Assembly (NCBI GenBank): GCA_009777175.1
Contig: WRMI01000002.1
Span: 1 to 64,000 of the forward strand
Source of the DNA: Marinilabiliaceae bacterium
GTDB taxonomy: Bacteria; Bacteroidota; Bacteroidia; Bacteroidales; Marinilabiliaceae
Length of the DNA: 64,000 bases
Reading direction: 5' to 3'
Shown here in pieces: positions 39,433 through 48,336 of the stretch. The number at the start of each line of letters is the position of its first letter. Within the stretch, counting starts at the first letter, position 1. The notes beneath the pieces were generated by a model. That model was given only the letters and a program-made list of their open reading frames with translations. It was not told the origin of the DNA and made no database searches. The position numbers were made by a program, and so were the translations under genes.

Positions 39433-39711
39433 TTATGCTATGTACAAAATGTCGTTTTGGGAAATCAAAAGATAATCCTCACTATCGATGTTTAGTTCTG
39501 TGCCGGAGTATTTTCCGAAAAAAACCATATCGCCAGATTTAACTTCCATTGGCTCGTCTTTTTTTGCTGCACCGGTCATAACTACTTTACCTTTGAGTGG
39601 TTTTTCTTTTGCCGAATCGGGAATGAAAATCCCGCTTGCTGTTTTTTCTTCTGCTGTTTCGGGTTTTACCAAAACTTTGCCTGCTAAAATTTTACCTTTT
39701 AAAGTTGACAT
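39433..39711 (-). CDS. groS: Co-chaperonin GroES
   Basis: The 92-residue lid of the GroEL chamber. It has the conserved start GKILAGKVLVKPETAEEKTASGI in two overlapping halves, the mobile-loop region ASGIFIPDSAKEKP with hydrophobic contact residues I-F-I, and the C-terminal ISQNDILYIA. It is upstream of groEL, with the secG gene 208 bp further upstream on the same strand; that gap holds candidate control elements (39768-39800 and 39886-39908). Confidence 0.97.
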   Translation of the reverse strand: MSTLKGKILAGKVLVKPETAEEKTASGIFIPDSAKEKPLKGKVVMTGAAKKDEPMEVKSGDMVFFGKYSGTELNIDSEDYLLISQNDILYIA

Positions 39712-39767
39712 TTTTATTATTTTTTATGTTAAACAAAATTTTTATCTATTTTTCACTTTCATAAATT

Positions 39768-39800
39768 GTGCCAAAATTTTTATCGACATTTTTTCTGCCA
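39768..39800 (-). promoter_or_regulatory. Direct repeats TTTTGGCA in the groES leader
   Basis: On the minus strand TTTTGGCAG-N5-ATG and TTTTGGCAC-N5-ATG, about 27 bp apart. TGGCA is the -24 half of sigma-54 promoters, but the GC pair of the -12 half is missing. No TAnnTTTG box is visible in the gap, so the groES promoter is not the usual type. Confidence 0.35.
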
Positions 39801-39885
39801 AAATTTCAGTTTTTTTTGTTTTATTACAACACAACACATACATACCAAACGGGTAAATATATGATTTACAGAATATAAATGAAAC

Positions 39886-39908
39886 GTCAGCCTAACTGAC
39901 ACTCTGAC
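39886..39908. promoter_or_regulatory. GTCAG/CTGAC inverted repeat between secG and groES
   Basis: GTCAG-N5-CTGAC followed 3 bp later by a third CTGAC and a T-run. Placement fits an operator for stress control of groESL or a weak secG terminator. Confidence 0.35.
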
Positions 39909-39919
39909 ATTTTTTCTAT

Positions 39920-40273
39920 TTATTCAATATTTATCAGGTTGCCATCGTCATCTGAACTTTCTTCATTTTCGGTGGGAAAACTAGGAAAGTTTTGTTCGGG
40001 CTGAATATTTTCTATGTGCTCGTCAATAGTTGACCTTTGAAGTGCCTGTCCTTTGGGCAAAACCATCACAGACACGAATGTGAGCACAAGAAGAACAGCA
40101 GAAAGAGTCCAAGTTGCTTTTTCTAAGAAGTCGGCTGTCTTTCTAACACCCATGATTTGATTTGACGATGAAAAATTTGACGCCAATCCGCCTCCTTTGG
40201 AGTTCTGAACTAAAACTATCAGTATCAACAAAATGGCTACTGCTACAATTAATACTATTACTACGGGATACAT
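39920..40273 (-). CDS. secG: Protein translocase subunit SecG
   Basis: A 117-residue membrane protein of the SecYEG channel. Two membrane helices (about 3-22, VVIVLIVAVAILLILIVLVQ, and 55-75, ATWTLSAVLLVLTFVSVMVL) flank the conserved loop NSKGGGLASNFSSSNQIMG with TADFLEKATW. The C-terminal tail is acidic and longer than in E. coli, which is normal for the phylum. It overlaps nothing and follows the TPR-like gene by 25 bp in the same direction; groES lies downstream. Confidence 0.95.
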   Translation of the reverse strand: MYPVVIVLIVAVAILLILIVLVQNSKGGGLASNFSSSNQIMGVRKTADFLEKATWTLSAVLLVLTFVSVMVLPKGQALQRSTIDEHIENIQPEQNFPSFPTENEESSDDDGNLINIE

Positions 40274-40298
40274 CTCTATTTATTTTATTATTAATATA

Positions 40299-40973
40299 TT
40301 ACATCTGATCTAACTCTTTTATTCGGGCTGCAAAGTAAATACTTTTTTCTGGATATATCAAGCATAATCGTTCAAAAATATTTTTTGCCTTGCTATAATT
40401 TTTTTGTTTGATTAATATATTGGCTAATGTTTCGGTCATTAAGTCGTCTGTTTCTTGCAAACTTGGCAAAGAAAAATCTTCATTTTTGCTTTTTTCGTTT
40501 CCAACGATTTTTATTTTTTCGGCATTTTGTTTTGCAAGAAAATTTTCTATCAGCGACAAACTATCAATTTTGGGTTTCAATTCTGGTTCGGGAAGCGAAA
40601 TTGTTGCTTTGCCTAAATCATAGTTGACGTTACCTTTTTCATACTCCAAAGAATTATCGGGTTGTAGAAGAGGAGTTAGTTTTTCAGGTTTTTCTATGAT
40701 TTGTATTTCTTTTTCAAATTCGACGTTCTTTGAGAGGAAATCGAACTCATTAATAAGGAAAAAGAGTTTTTTTCGGTCGTTAATGTGTGCTGCCGTGATT
40801 TTCAATTCATTGTTATAGCCAATGTCGTCTAGAAGATGCAGGTTTTTGACCAACAACATTCGTGCCGCCTGAAAATAGGGGTAATCTTCAACCAATTTTG
40901 TTAATTCGTTAAGCGATTGTTCGTTCAGACGATTAGGATAATTTATGTATTCGATGAATTGATTACGTTTCAT
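40299..40973 (-). CDS. TPR-like protein of unknown function upstream of secG
   Basis: A 224-residue cytoplasmic protein with no signal peptide. The N-terminus (MKRNQFIEYINYPNRLNEQS...LVEDYPYFQAARMLLVKNL) and C-terminus (ANILIKQKNYSKAKNIFERL, SIYFAARIKEL) look like single TPR helices; the middle is charged and probably disordered. Genes with this layout often precede secG in Bacteroidota, but I do not know a function. The start ATG at 40973 is preceded by a short AT-rich stretch. Confidence 0.75.
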   Translation of the reverse strand: MKRNQFIEYINYPNRLNEQSLNELTKLVEDYPYFQAARMLLVKNLHLLDDIGYNNELKITAAHINDRKKLFFLINEFDFLSKNVEFEKEIQIIEKPEKLTPLLQPDNSLEYEKGNVNYDLGKATISLPEPELKPKIDSLSLIENFLAKQNAEKIKIVGNEKSKNEDFSLPSLQETDDLMTETLANILIKQKNYSKAKNIFERLCLIYPEKSIYFAARIKELDQM

Positions 40974-41058
40974 GCTCTACTGAGGTAGTTTAGTAAAAAA
41001 AAATTGGTTTTATGATTCGCGGATGAGACGGATTGGGCGGATTTTCGCGGATTGCCGC

Positions 41059-41310
41059 AGTTAATCAGAGGAATTTTGATTTTTTACTTATTTTCTCATT
41101 CACTCATTTACTCATTCACCCATTTACTCATTTTCTTATTTTCTTATTTTCTCATTTTCTCATTCACTCTTTTTGTTTATTCCCCGAATTGCGCTTACGC
41201 TTATTCGGGGTTATCGACGTTTAACTCATTTCAATAAATTCAATGCATCGCCTTTCGGAGTTAATCAGAGGAATTGTGATTTTTTACTTATTTTCTCATT
41301 CACTCATTTA
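41059..41310. repeat. Repeat cluster after the ornithine carbamoyltransferase gene, part 1
   Basis: Two copies of a 51-bp unit AGTTAATCAGAGGAATTNTG... (41059-41110 and 41260-41310) running into period-8 ACTCATTY units, a CCCCGAAT...ATTCGGGG hairpin (41182-41210) and a TCATTTCAATAAATTCAATG motif (about 41228-41247). Upstream, 41020-41058 is a GCGGATT-rich repeat. Confidence 0.8.
41182..41210. repeat. Stand-alone hairpin module CCCCGAAT...ATTCGGGG
   Basis: 8-bp stem with loop TGCGCTTACGCTT. The same loop and a similar stem are inside MITE copies A (about 33757-33776) and C (about 59382-59404). Confidence 0.7.
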
Positions 41311-41541
41311 CTACAAGGTGGACGACCGCAAGGGTGCGCCCCTACACTCATTCACTCATTTACTCATTCACTCATTTACTCATTCACTACAAGGTGGACG
41401 ACCGCAAGGGTGCGCCCCTACACTCATTCACTCATTTACTCATTCACTACAAGGTGGACGACCGCAAGGGTGCGCCCCTACATTCATTTACTCATTCACT
41501 CATTCACTCATTTACTCATTTACTAATTTACTAATTTACTT
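41311..41541. repeat. Period-8 array with three embedded 35-bp GCAA-hairpin units
   Basis: Units at 41311-41345, 41387-41421 and 41447-41481, each CTACAAGGTGGACGACCGCA plus AGGGTGCGCCCCTAC, same orientation, separated by ACTCATTY units. The hairpin has a GCAA (GNRA-type) loop. 41542-41650 is AT-rich; a minus-strand TACTTTTG (41563-41570) there is a possible promoter but far from any start. Confidence 0.85.
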
Positions 41542-41650
41542 ATCAAAAATAATTTCGCGACAAAAGTACAAATTATTTTCCGCATTATTGCGATAAATAA
41601 TTTTTTTTCGTACTTTTATTTCAAAGTTTTAAATTTTCGGAATATAGTGT

Positions 41651-41682
41651 AAAAAAAACCTGAAAAGCTTTCGCTTTTCAGG
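41651..41682 (-). terminator. Rho-independent terminator of the ornithine carbamoyltransferase gene
   Basis: Minus strand CCTGAAAAGC, loop GAAA, GCTTTTCAGG then eight T residues (41651-41658). Confidence 0.9.
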
Positions 41683-41730
41683 CAAACATAAAATTATGAA
41701 CGAACTATTTAACTCACAGGGAGTTAAAAA

Positions 41731-42732
41731 TTAATCTCCGAGGGTGGCGACCATAACTGCTTTAATAGTATGCAATCTATTTTCGGCTTGGTCAAAAACG
41801 ATTGAGGCGGGTGATTCAAAAACGTCTTCGGTAACTTCCATGCCGTCTAATCCGAACTTTTGATAAATATCTTCGCCGATTGTCGTTTCTCGATTATGGA
41901 ATGCGGGCAAACAATGTAAAAATTTACATAAAGGGTTGCCTGTCAGTTCCATAGTATTGCTATTAACCTGATATGGTTTTAAAAGGTCAATTCTTTTTTT
42001 CCATGCGTCTTCGGGTTCTCCCATTGACACCCATACGTCTGTATAAAGGAAATCGCATCCTTCTACTCCACTTTGTACGTCATCTGTTATAGTAATCGAT
42101 GCGTCTGTTTCTTTTGCAATTTCTAAGCATACTTTCACTAACTCAGGGTCGGGTTGCAAAGATTTTGGACCTACAATGCGAACATCCATTCCGAGTTTTG
42201 CTCCGCCAACCATTAATGAATTAGCCATATTGTTACGGGCATCTCCCAGATAGGCGTAGGAAACTTGTTTAAGAGGCATATTGATATGCTCTCTCATCGT
42301 TAAGAAGTCAGCGAGGACTTGCGTGGGATGAAACTCATCTGTGAGTCCGTTCCATACGGGAACTCCAGCATATTTTGCAAGTTCTTCCACTACTTTTTGT
42401 CCGAAACCGCGATACTGAATTCCGTCATACATACGTCCTAAAACGCGAGCAGTATCTTTCATGGATTCTTTATTTCCTATTTGTGAACCAGATGGTCCCA
42501 AATAAGTTACGTGTGCGCCTTGGTCTAAGGCAGCAACTTCAAATGCACAACGAGTGCGAGTAGAGGCTTTCTCGAATATCAATGCGATATTTTTGCCTTT
42601 GAGCCTTTGAGCCTCGATACCTGCATACTTTGCAGCCTTTAAATTGGCTGACAAATCTAATAAAAACATTATTTCCTGCGGAGTAAAATCAAGCAGTTTT
42701 AAAAAATGTCTGTTTCTTAGGTTTAATGCCAT
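41731..42732 (-). CDS. arcB: Ornithine carbamoyltransferase, probably catabolic
   Basis: A 333-residue transcarbamylase. The carbamoyl-phosphate motif STRTR (57-61), HPTQ (135-138), the ornithine-specific DVWVSMG loop (232-238) and HCLP (273-276, nucleophilic cysteine) are all present, so ornithine and not acetylornithine or aspartate is the substrate. The length and the nearby carbamate kinase on the same strand suggest the catabolic reaction (citrulline + Pi to ornithine + carbamoyl phosphate) of the arginine deiminase pathway; biosynthetic argF is the alternative. arcA is not in the window. A strong terminator follows. It begins 33 bp after the M28 peptidase gene and may be read with it. 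Confidence 0.92.
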   Translation of the reverse strand: MALNLRNRHFLKLLDFTPQEIMFLLDLSANLKAAKYAGIEAQRLKGKNIALIFEKASTRTRCAFEVAALDQGAHVTYLGPSGSQIGNKESMKDTARVLGRMYDGIQYRGFGQKVVEELAKYAGVPVWNGLTDEFHPTQVLADFLTMREHINMPLKQVSYAYLGDARNNMANSLMVGGAKLGMDVRIVGPKSLQPDPELVKVCLEIAKETDASITITDDVQSGVEGCDFLYTDVWVSMGEPEDAWKKRIDLLKPYQVNSNTMELTGNPLCKFLHCLPAFHNRETTIGEDIYQKFGLDGMEVTEDVFESPASIVFDQAENRLHTIKAVMVATLGD

Positions 42733-42765
42733 ATTAAATATTTTTAATTGAATTTATTTTCTTAT

Positions 42766-44871
42766 TTACAATTTTACTAATTTATTTGTAATCATTCCTT
42801 TATCTGTTGTTATTTGGATAAAATAAATACCATTTGGTAAATCAAAACGCAAAGATAATGAGTGCTTTATTTCATCGGATTGACTCATCTTATACTCCAA
42901 AACAGAATGACCAACCATATCAAAGATTTCAATGGTCTTGATTATTGTTTCGCCCGACTCAATTTGTAATTCGCCTCGAGTTGGATTTGGAAGAACTAAA
43001 ATTGAGGGAGTCGTATCAACTTCTTTAATGTCATCAAATATTTTAACCGTAATATATTCTGTTTTAAGATTAAAATCACTTCCATATTCATTGGAAACAA
43101 CTAATTTAACATCATATATTCCTGCCGTTTCATAAATAATTTCAGGGTTTTGTTCGAAACTTTCGGCAGGTGTTCCGCCATCAAAAAACCAATGCCATTC
43201 AGTTGGTTCATTTTCAGATAAATCGGTAAAAATAATAGATTCACCTTCATTTATTTCTGTTTTACTTCCTATAAAATCTGCAATTGGAGGAGGTGGTGCA
43301 ATAACAGTAATATATTCTGTTTTAAGATTAAAATCGCTACCATATTCATTAGTTACAACTAATTTAACATCATAAATTCCTGCTATTTCATAAATAATTT
43401 CAGGGTTTTGTTCGAAACTTTCGGCGGGTGTTCCACCATCAAAAAACCAGTGCCACTGTGTAGGATTACTTATTGAAAAATCTGTAAATTGAATAGAATT
43501 ATTTTCAAATATTTCGGTTTCCGATGCCTCAAAATCTGAAATAGGCAAATAAGGTTCGATATTAACTCCCGCTAAGGTAACTATTGAAGCAAAAGTTACT
43601 TGCGTAAAAATACGACATTGATGCGGAGTGTTTACACTTAACCCTATTACGTCGTTTATTGTGTGAATGTAAGGACTATGATTGTCAACATCTTCAAAAG
43701 GAAAAATTCCGTAATAACCATTTTGGTTGAAGGAAGTATGATCGCTATCGCCTCCGGGCAAAGAAGAATATGAAGTAATAGGAATTCTTGGGAAATAAAT
43801 ATTTGCAATATTTGTATAATAAGTAGCCAAAGGTGTTGCAAAAGATGGATAAATGAGGTCGATATGCACATTTGAACCGGGTTGCAAATATCCGGTCATA
43901 TCGATATTAAAATATCCTAAAATATTCATATCCTGCTGACTACAACTTGATGCATAAGCTTTACTTCCAAACATACCAACTTCTTCTGCCGAAAAACAGC
44001 AATAAATAATTGAACGGTCAAATTCATATTGACTTAAAATTCTTGCTATTTCTACAATTCCAGCCGTACCTGTTGCATTGTCATCAGCACCCGGAGAATT
44101 GTATAAATTCGATAGCACGATGGAATCGTAATGTGCTCCGCAAACAATATATTCGTCGGGATAGAGAGCGCCTGTTTGAATAGCAATAACATTTCCCGAT
44201 GAAGTTGATGGAAATCCCCACAACGGCACTGAAACATTTTGTATCGAGACATCCAAACCCATATTCTCAAATTTTGACTGCAACCACGCTTCTGCTTGAT
44301 ATGCCTGAGGTTGAAAATATACTCGCGTTCCAAAATCTTGTAAGTGTTGCACGGTAGCAATTATACTATCAGTGTTTACGAGAGTTGTCAAATATCTAAT
44401 TACAAGGTCAACTTCCGTAATAACAGGAAAAGTGATATCTCTTTTAGGCAAAGAAGCAGTTTGTTGTGAAATAAAAACCATTCCATCATGTTTTGCAGGT
44501 GGTATCTGAATACCTTTTTCCAAAGGTTTCATAATCAGAAGGTTGTTGTCTGAATACAAAACTTTCCCTTGATTTTCAACTTGTTCTAAATAAGAACGAC
44601 GCATTTCGGGTGGACAGTAAACTATAAAATAACCCGAAGTATTTGAAAAGGCTTTTTCATCCAAAACAACACTCTCATTTTCAATATTTTTGCCATCTTT
44701 TATGGTGGCAATAATAAATTGGTCATTATAATAATGGATTGATAGAAACTGATTTTCAAATAAATCATAAATATTTGAGGGGCTTTCTATCTTTGCCAAA
44801 ATCAACTTATCCTTTGCTTGTGCCGCAAAAGATAAAACAATAAACAGTAAGGTGATAATTAAATTTCTCAT
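42766..44871 (-). CDS. Secreted M28-family zinc peptidase with two PKD domains and T9SS sorting domain
   Basis: A 701-residue exported metallopeptidase. Signal peptide MRNLIITLLFIVLSFAAQA; the M28 catalytic domain (about 205-430) has its metal ligands in GAHYDS, PGADDNATG, SAEEVG, NIDMTGY and DSDHTSF, all intact. Two PKD domains follow (about 440-535 and 535-625), which are nearly identical (both contain WHWFFDGGTPAESFEQNPEI), and a T9SS sorting domain closes the protein (LVLPNPTRGELQIESGETI...NGIYFIQITTDKGMI). It probably degrades peptides at the surface and may feed amino acids to the arginine route encoded on either side (arcC upstream, arcB downstream). Confidence 0.92.
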   Translation of the reverse strand: MRNLIITLLFIVLSFAAQAKDKLILAKIESPSNIYDLFENQFLSIHYYNDQFIIATIKDGKNIENESVVLDEKAFSNTSGYFIVYCPPEMRRSYLEQVENQGKVLYSDNNLLIMKPLEKGIQIPPAKHDGMVFISQQTASLPKRDITFPVITEVDLVIRYLTTLVNTDSIIATVQHLQDFGTRVYFQPQAYQAEAWLQSKFENMGLDVSIQNVSVPLWGFPSTSSGNVIAIQTGALYPDEYIVCGAHYDSIVLSNLYNSPGADDNATGTAGIVEIARILSQYEFDRSIIYCCFSAEEVGMFGSKAYASSCSQQDMNILGYFNIDMTGYLQPGSNVHIDLIYPSFATPLATYYTNIANIYFPRIPITSYSSLPGGDSDHTSFNQNGYYGIFPFEDVDNHSPYIHTINDVIGLSVNTPHQCRIFTQVTFASIVTLAGVNIEPYLPISDFEASETEIFENNSIQFTDFSISNPTQWHWFFDGGTPAESFEQNPEIIYEIAGIYDVKLVVTNEYGSDFNLKTEYITVIAPPPPIADFIGSKTEINEGESIIFTDLSENEPTEWHWFFDGGTPAESFEQNPEIIYETAGIYDVKLVVSNEYGSDFNLKTEYITVKIFDDIKEVDTTPSILVLPNPTRGELQIESGETIIKTIEIFDMVGHSVLEYKMSQSDEIKHSLSLRFDLPNGIYFIQITTDKGMITNKLVKL

Positions 44872-45172
44872 AAGTTTATATTTTTAGCCACTAATATAAT
44901 TCTTTTAAACGCAAAGTCGCAAAGTTGTGAACGCATTAATAGTTTTCAGTTTTCAGTTTTCAGTTATTTAGTTTTCAGTTTCTTCTCACCTACTGCCACC
45001 TAAAATGGGGCTTTTTTATTCCTAATTTCGACAAAGCATTCCTTAGCTGCTACAATTCTTATATCTAAACTCTAAACTCTAATATCTAACCACTAACCGC
45101 TAACCACTAATCACTAACCGCTAACCACTAACCGCTAACCACTAACCACTAACCACTAACCACTAACCACTA
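44872..45172. repeat. Repeat gap: TTTTTAGCCACTAAT, AGTTTTC array and CTAACCA array
   Basis: A TTAGCCACTAAT-type copy and ACGCAAAGTCGCAAAG (44880-44925), four to five AGTTTTC 7-mers (44941-44985), a short filler, then about fourteen CTAACCR/CTAATCA 7-mers (45070-45172). The last units encode the C-terminal VSG and the stop of carbamate kinase. Confidence 0.85.
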
Positions 45173-46116
45173 ACCATAGTTATTTTAGTTCCAAAAGATT
45201 TATCCGCAAGTTTTTTAGCTTCAGTAATAATACTTTTTTCTCCGCCGTTTTTAATAAATTGCAGTGCTGCTTTCACTTTTGGTGCCATACTTCCTTCACC
45301 AAACATTCCTTGTTCTGCATATTTAACCGCATCATCATGATTTAAAAACTCTAACTTTTGTTCGTTAGGTCCTTTATAATCAATATATATATATGGTACG
45401 TCAGTTAAAATATAAAATTCGTCTGCCTTAATTTCGTTAGCAAGTAGTGCAGATGCTAAGTCTTTGTCAATCACTGCTTCTGCGGGTTTCAATTTTCCTT
45501 CTGGGTCAGTATAAACGGGAACTCCTCCACCTCCTGCGGCTATTACGATGATTCCTGCACGTGCATTTTGCTCTATTATGTCCCAATTCATTATTTTATA
45601 AGGCTGTGGCGATGGAACTACTCGTCTCAAACCGATTGTTTCCTTTTTTTCTTCTTTATATATCCACCCTTTTTCTTTTGAAAGTTTTTCGGCTTCGGCG
45701 GAGTCAACAATTTTACCAATACGTTTGGTAGGATTTTGAAAGGCGCTGTCTTCGGCTTTTACTTCAACAAGTGATACCAAAGTCAAAACATTTTTTTCTA
45801 TTCCATGTTTTTTTAATACGTTTCTGAGGCATCGTTCGAGCATATATCCGATTCCGCCTTGACTATCTGCTACGCAAATATCTAAGGGCATCTGCGGTAT
45901 ATTATAAATTTGTTCGCCGGCATCATTTCGCAAAACAATGTTCCCGACCTGAGGTCCATTTCCATGCGTCAAAACCAAATTATATCCTTCTTTCAAAAGA
46001 TAAAGAATATTTTCGAGTGTTTCGGTTGTATTTGCCTCTTGCTCTTCGATAGTTCCTTTTTGTTTATCGCGTAATAGGGCATTCCCTCCTAAAGCAATCA
46101 CTGCTAATTTATTCAT
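45163..46116 (-). CDS. arcC: Carbamate kinase
   Basis: A 317-residue amino-acid-kinase-fold enzyme that makes ATP from carbamoyl phosphate and ADP. It has the start ALGGNALL, THGNGPQVG, the ARAGIIVIAAGGGGVPV block, IDKDLASALLA and the GSMAPKV motif near the C-terminus. Together with ornithine carbamoyltransferase (41731-42732, same strand, M28 peptidase between) it forms the last two steps of the arginine deiminase pathway. The promoter TAATTTTG (46179-46186) with TTTG at 46206-46209 is convincing. Its last residues (VSG) and TAG stop are coded by the CTAACCA repeat array, so the original C-terminus may have been replaced by a few residues. Confidence 0.95.
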   Translation of the reverse strand: MNKLAVIALGGNALLRDKQKGTIEEQEANTTETLENILYLLKEGYNLVLTHGNGPQVGNIVLRNDAGEQIYNIPQMPLDICVADSQGGIGYMLERCLRNVLKKHGIEKNVLTLVSLVEVKAEDSAFQNPTKRIGKIVDSAEAEKLSKEKGWIYKEEKKETIGLRRVVPSPQPYKIMNWDIIEQNARAGIIVIAAGGGGVPVYTDPEGKLKPAEAVIDKDLASALLANEIKADEFYILTDVPYIYIDYKGPNEQKLEFLNHDDAVKYAEQGMFGEGSMAPKVKAALQFIKNGGEKSIITEAKKLADKSFGTKITMVSG

Positions 46117-46178
46117 AATCTGTTATTTATTCTTAAAAATTATAATTAATTTGCTTCAAATTCATACAAAAAAACGGG

Positions 46179-46209
46179 CAAAATTAATGTTTTATTTTAT
46201 AATTACAAA
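46179..46209 (-). promoter_or_regulatory. Promoter of arcC
   Basis: Minus-strand TTTG (46206-46209) and TAATTTTG (46179-46186), spacer 19 bp. Confidence 0.6.
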
Positions 46210-46250
46210 AAATATTTTTATTTTGGATTTTTTTTGTTATTTTCTCATTT

Positions 46251-46281
46251 TTTGCAAAACTATTAAAAAGTATTACTTTTG
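46251..46281 (+). promoter_or_regulatory. Promoter of the lipoprotein/queG pair
   Basis: TTTG (46251-46254) and TACTTTTG (46274-46281), spacer 19 bp. Confidence 0.65.
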
Positions 46282-46298
46282 CGCCCAAATTAATAATA

Positions 46299-47003
46299 AT
46301 GAAACACTGTTTTAATATAGGAATTTATTGGACTTTCGGGCTTTTATTTTTAAATTCTTGTTTTAATAAGCCAAAAAATTTACCTTCAGAAAACATTTCA
46401 GAAGGTGAAATTTTATACAAAATAACTTACAATCAAGAGGTCGAAACTAACAGTATGTCTTTTGTTTATCCAAAAGAGATGACACTCTATTTTAAAGATA
46501 ACAAACAGCGACTCTCATACGCGGGAGCATTAGGGTTATATTCTTTTGATTTTATTTTCGGGGATGAACACGATACCGTTTATACTTTATTGAAAATCAA
46601 TTTGTTGGACATGAGGGTCTATATTCCGACTATTAATGAAAATTTATTAATTTTTTCAAAATTATCAAATGAAGTAATTACTGAATTGTCCGATGAAACA
46701 AAGGAAATTGCGGGAATTATTGCCAAAAAAGCCGTCGTAAAACTTGCAGAAAACGACTCTTATAATATTTCTGTTTGGTATTCAGATGATTTTAAAATAA
46801 GTTCTCCAAATAAAAATACACCACTCCACAATGTACCCGGTATCCCATTAGAATCTGAAATTACATATAAAAATGTGACTTTCAGTTATCAAGCCTATAA
46901 AATTAATTCTATTAAAATTGAGGATGACATTTTTAAAGTGCCTTATGATTATAACGTAATTTCTTTATCAGAGATGGAAGAGTTGTTAAATATGGTTTTT
47001 TGA
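46299..47003 (+). CDS. Lipoprotein of unknown function
   Basis: A 234-residue lipoprotein with lipobox LFLNSC (acyl cysteine at 21). The mature part is rich in beta strands (EGEILYKITYNQEVETN, MTLYFKDNKQRLSY, GIIAKKAVVKL) and resembles GLPGLI/DUF4412-like periplasmic proteins in its repeated Y-x-I-x-Y pattern, but I cannot assign a family. It has its own promoter and is followed 59 bp later by queG on the same strand. Predicted start about 17 nt downstream of the -7 box. Confidence 0.7.
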   Translation: MKHCFNIGIYWTFGLLFLNSCFNKPKNLPSENISEGEILYKITYNQEVETNSMSFVYPKEMTLYFKDNKQRLSYAGALGLYSFDFIFGDEHDTVYTLLKINLLDMRVYIPTINENLLIFSKLSNEVITELSDETKEIAGIIAKKAVVKLAENDSYNISVWYSDDFKISSPNKNTPLHNVPGIPLESEITYKNVTFSYQAYKINSIKIEDDIFKVPYDYNVISLSEMEELLNMVF

Positions 47004-47062
47004 CTAAGGATTAGGTTTATATTGTAGAATAGTGCCGATTTATAGAATATAGATAATGCTTT

Positions 47063-47878
47063 ATGATAAACAAAGAAAAAATATCAGAAAGAATAAAAGA
47101 GGTATCTAATCTTATAGGTTTTGATGCGATAGGCTTTTCGGCTGCTCAAGAGTTAACCGAAGATAAAGAGAGGTTGCAGGAATGGTTAGAGCGGGGTTTC
47201 AATGCAGATATGGATTTTATGAAAAAAAATATTGAAAAAAGATTAAATCCGACACTTTTGGAGGATGGCTGTCTTTCTGTTATAACGGTTCTGAAAAATT
47301 ATTATCCCGCCGATAGCACTTTGTCGACAACAATACCCAGAATTGCTCGCTTTGCTTATGGAAATGATTATCATAAAGTTATGAAAAGTAAGATGTGGTT
47401 ATTATTTTCGTTTATTAAGAACGAACTTTTTCCTCAATTAAAAGGTAGATGTTTTGTAGATTCGGCACCGGTAATGGAACGGTCGCTTGGTGTTAAAGCG
47501 GGATTAGGTTGGATAGGTAAAAACGGAATGTTAATAAATAGGAAATTAGGTAGTTATTTTTTTATTGGCGAATTATTTGTAAACCTGGAACTTCCGTACA
47601 ACAAAATTGAGATAAAAAATGGTTGCGGAACTTGTTCCCGATGTATTGAAAGTTGCCCCGTAAATGCAATCAATGAAAACAAAACTATTGACGCAAATAA
47701 ATGTATTTCATATCATACCATCGAAAATAAAGGAGTTATTCCTGAATTAATAAAATCAAATTTAAACGGGTGGATTCACGGTTGCGATGTTTGTCAGGAA
47801 ACATGTCCGTGGAATAGGTTTGCCAAAGCAACAAACGAACCCGAATTTCAACCTAAAAACAGGCTTCAAATTATCTGA
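47063..47878 (+). CDS. queG: Epoxyqueuosine reductase, C-terminally truncated
   Basis: A 271-residue protein for the last step of queuosine tRNA modification (cobalamin-dependent reduction of epoxyqueuosine). The putative catalytic aspartate D133 in FVDSAPVMER, the motif AGLGWIGKNGMLI and eight Fe-S cysteines in two clusters (188, 191, 194, 198 and 214, 241, 244, 248) are present. Bacteroidota QueG proteins usually continue for roughly 35-45 residues; here the frame stops right after EFQPKNRLQII, where DNA matching an IS left end begins (CAAATTATCTGATC, then AAATCAAAATGTCC). The TGA lies in the IS terminal repeat. The catalytic core is whole, so activity may remain. Confidence 0.85.
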   Translation: MINKEKISERIKEVSNLIGFDAIGFSAAQELTEDKERLQEWLERGFNADMDFMKKNIEKRLNPTLLEDGCLSVITVLKNYYPADSTLSTTIPRIARFAYGNDYHKVMKSKMWLLFSFIKNELFPQLKGRCFVDSAPVMERSLGVKAGLGWIGKNGMLINRKLGSYFFIGELFVNLELPYNKIEIKNGCGTCSRCIESCPVNAINENKTIDANKCISYHTIENKGVIPELIKSNLNGWIHGCDVCQETCPWNRFAKATNEPEFQPKNRLQII

Positions 47879-47940
47879 TCTTTGGGTAAATCAAAATGTC
47901 CTCTTTTTATGAAATTTTATTCTCCTCTAATCCACATTTC
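47864..47940 (+). mobile_element. IS left-end relic truncating queG
   Basis: Matches 19490-19560 and, inverted, 19760-19811: AAATCAAAATGTCCTCTTT, ATTCTCCTCTAATCCAC. No transposase follows; instead a GCATTAAATTTATTTAAATG motif and the array begin. Confidence 0.6.
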
Positions 47941-48028
47941 GTTTAGCGATGCATTAAATTTATTTAAATGAATATGACGCTCGGTAGATAATAATTTCAA
48001 TACATAAACAAGCATTCCTCTCTGAATG

Positions 48029-48336
48029 CGACTCCATACTCCCTACTCATTACTCACTACTCACTACTCCCTACTCCCTACTCTCTACTCACTACTCCCT
48101 ACTCCCTACTCATTACTCACTACTCCCTACTCATTACTCACTACTCCCTACTCACTACTCCCTACTCACTACTCATTACTCACTACTCACTACTCACTAC
48201 TCACTACTCCCTACTCTCTACTCATTACTCACTACTCACTACTCCCTACTCACTACTCACTACTCTCTACTCACTACTCACTACTCACTACTCACTACTC
48301 ACTACTCATTACTCACTACCCACTACTCCCTACTCC
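48029..48336. repeat. Period-7 array (TACTCAC) between queG and umuC
   Basis: About 43 consecutive 7-bp units, TACTCAC/TACTCCC/TACTCAT, the longest array in the window. Its edge supplies the GAG TAG end of umuC on the minus strand. The plus strand is stop-free and gives a false ORF (48026-48439). Confidence 0.93.

Noticed and set aside
41563..41570. Minus-strand TACTTTTG as promoter of the TPR-like/secG genes
   Set aside because: It fits the consensus but would give a leader of almost 600 nt through repeats; left unassigned.
41033..41596. Overlapping plus-strand ORFs (117-residue class)
   Set aside because: They are translations of ACTCATTY arrays and 35-bp hairpin units in several frames.
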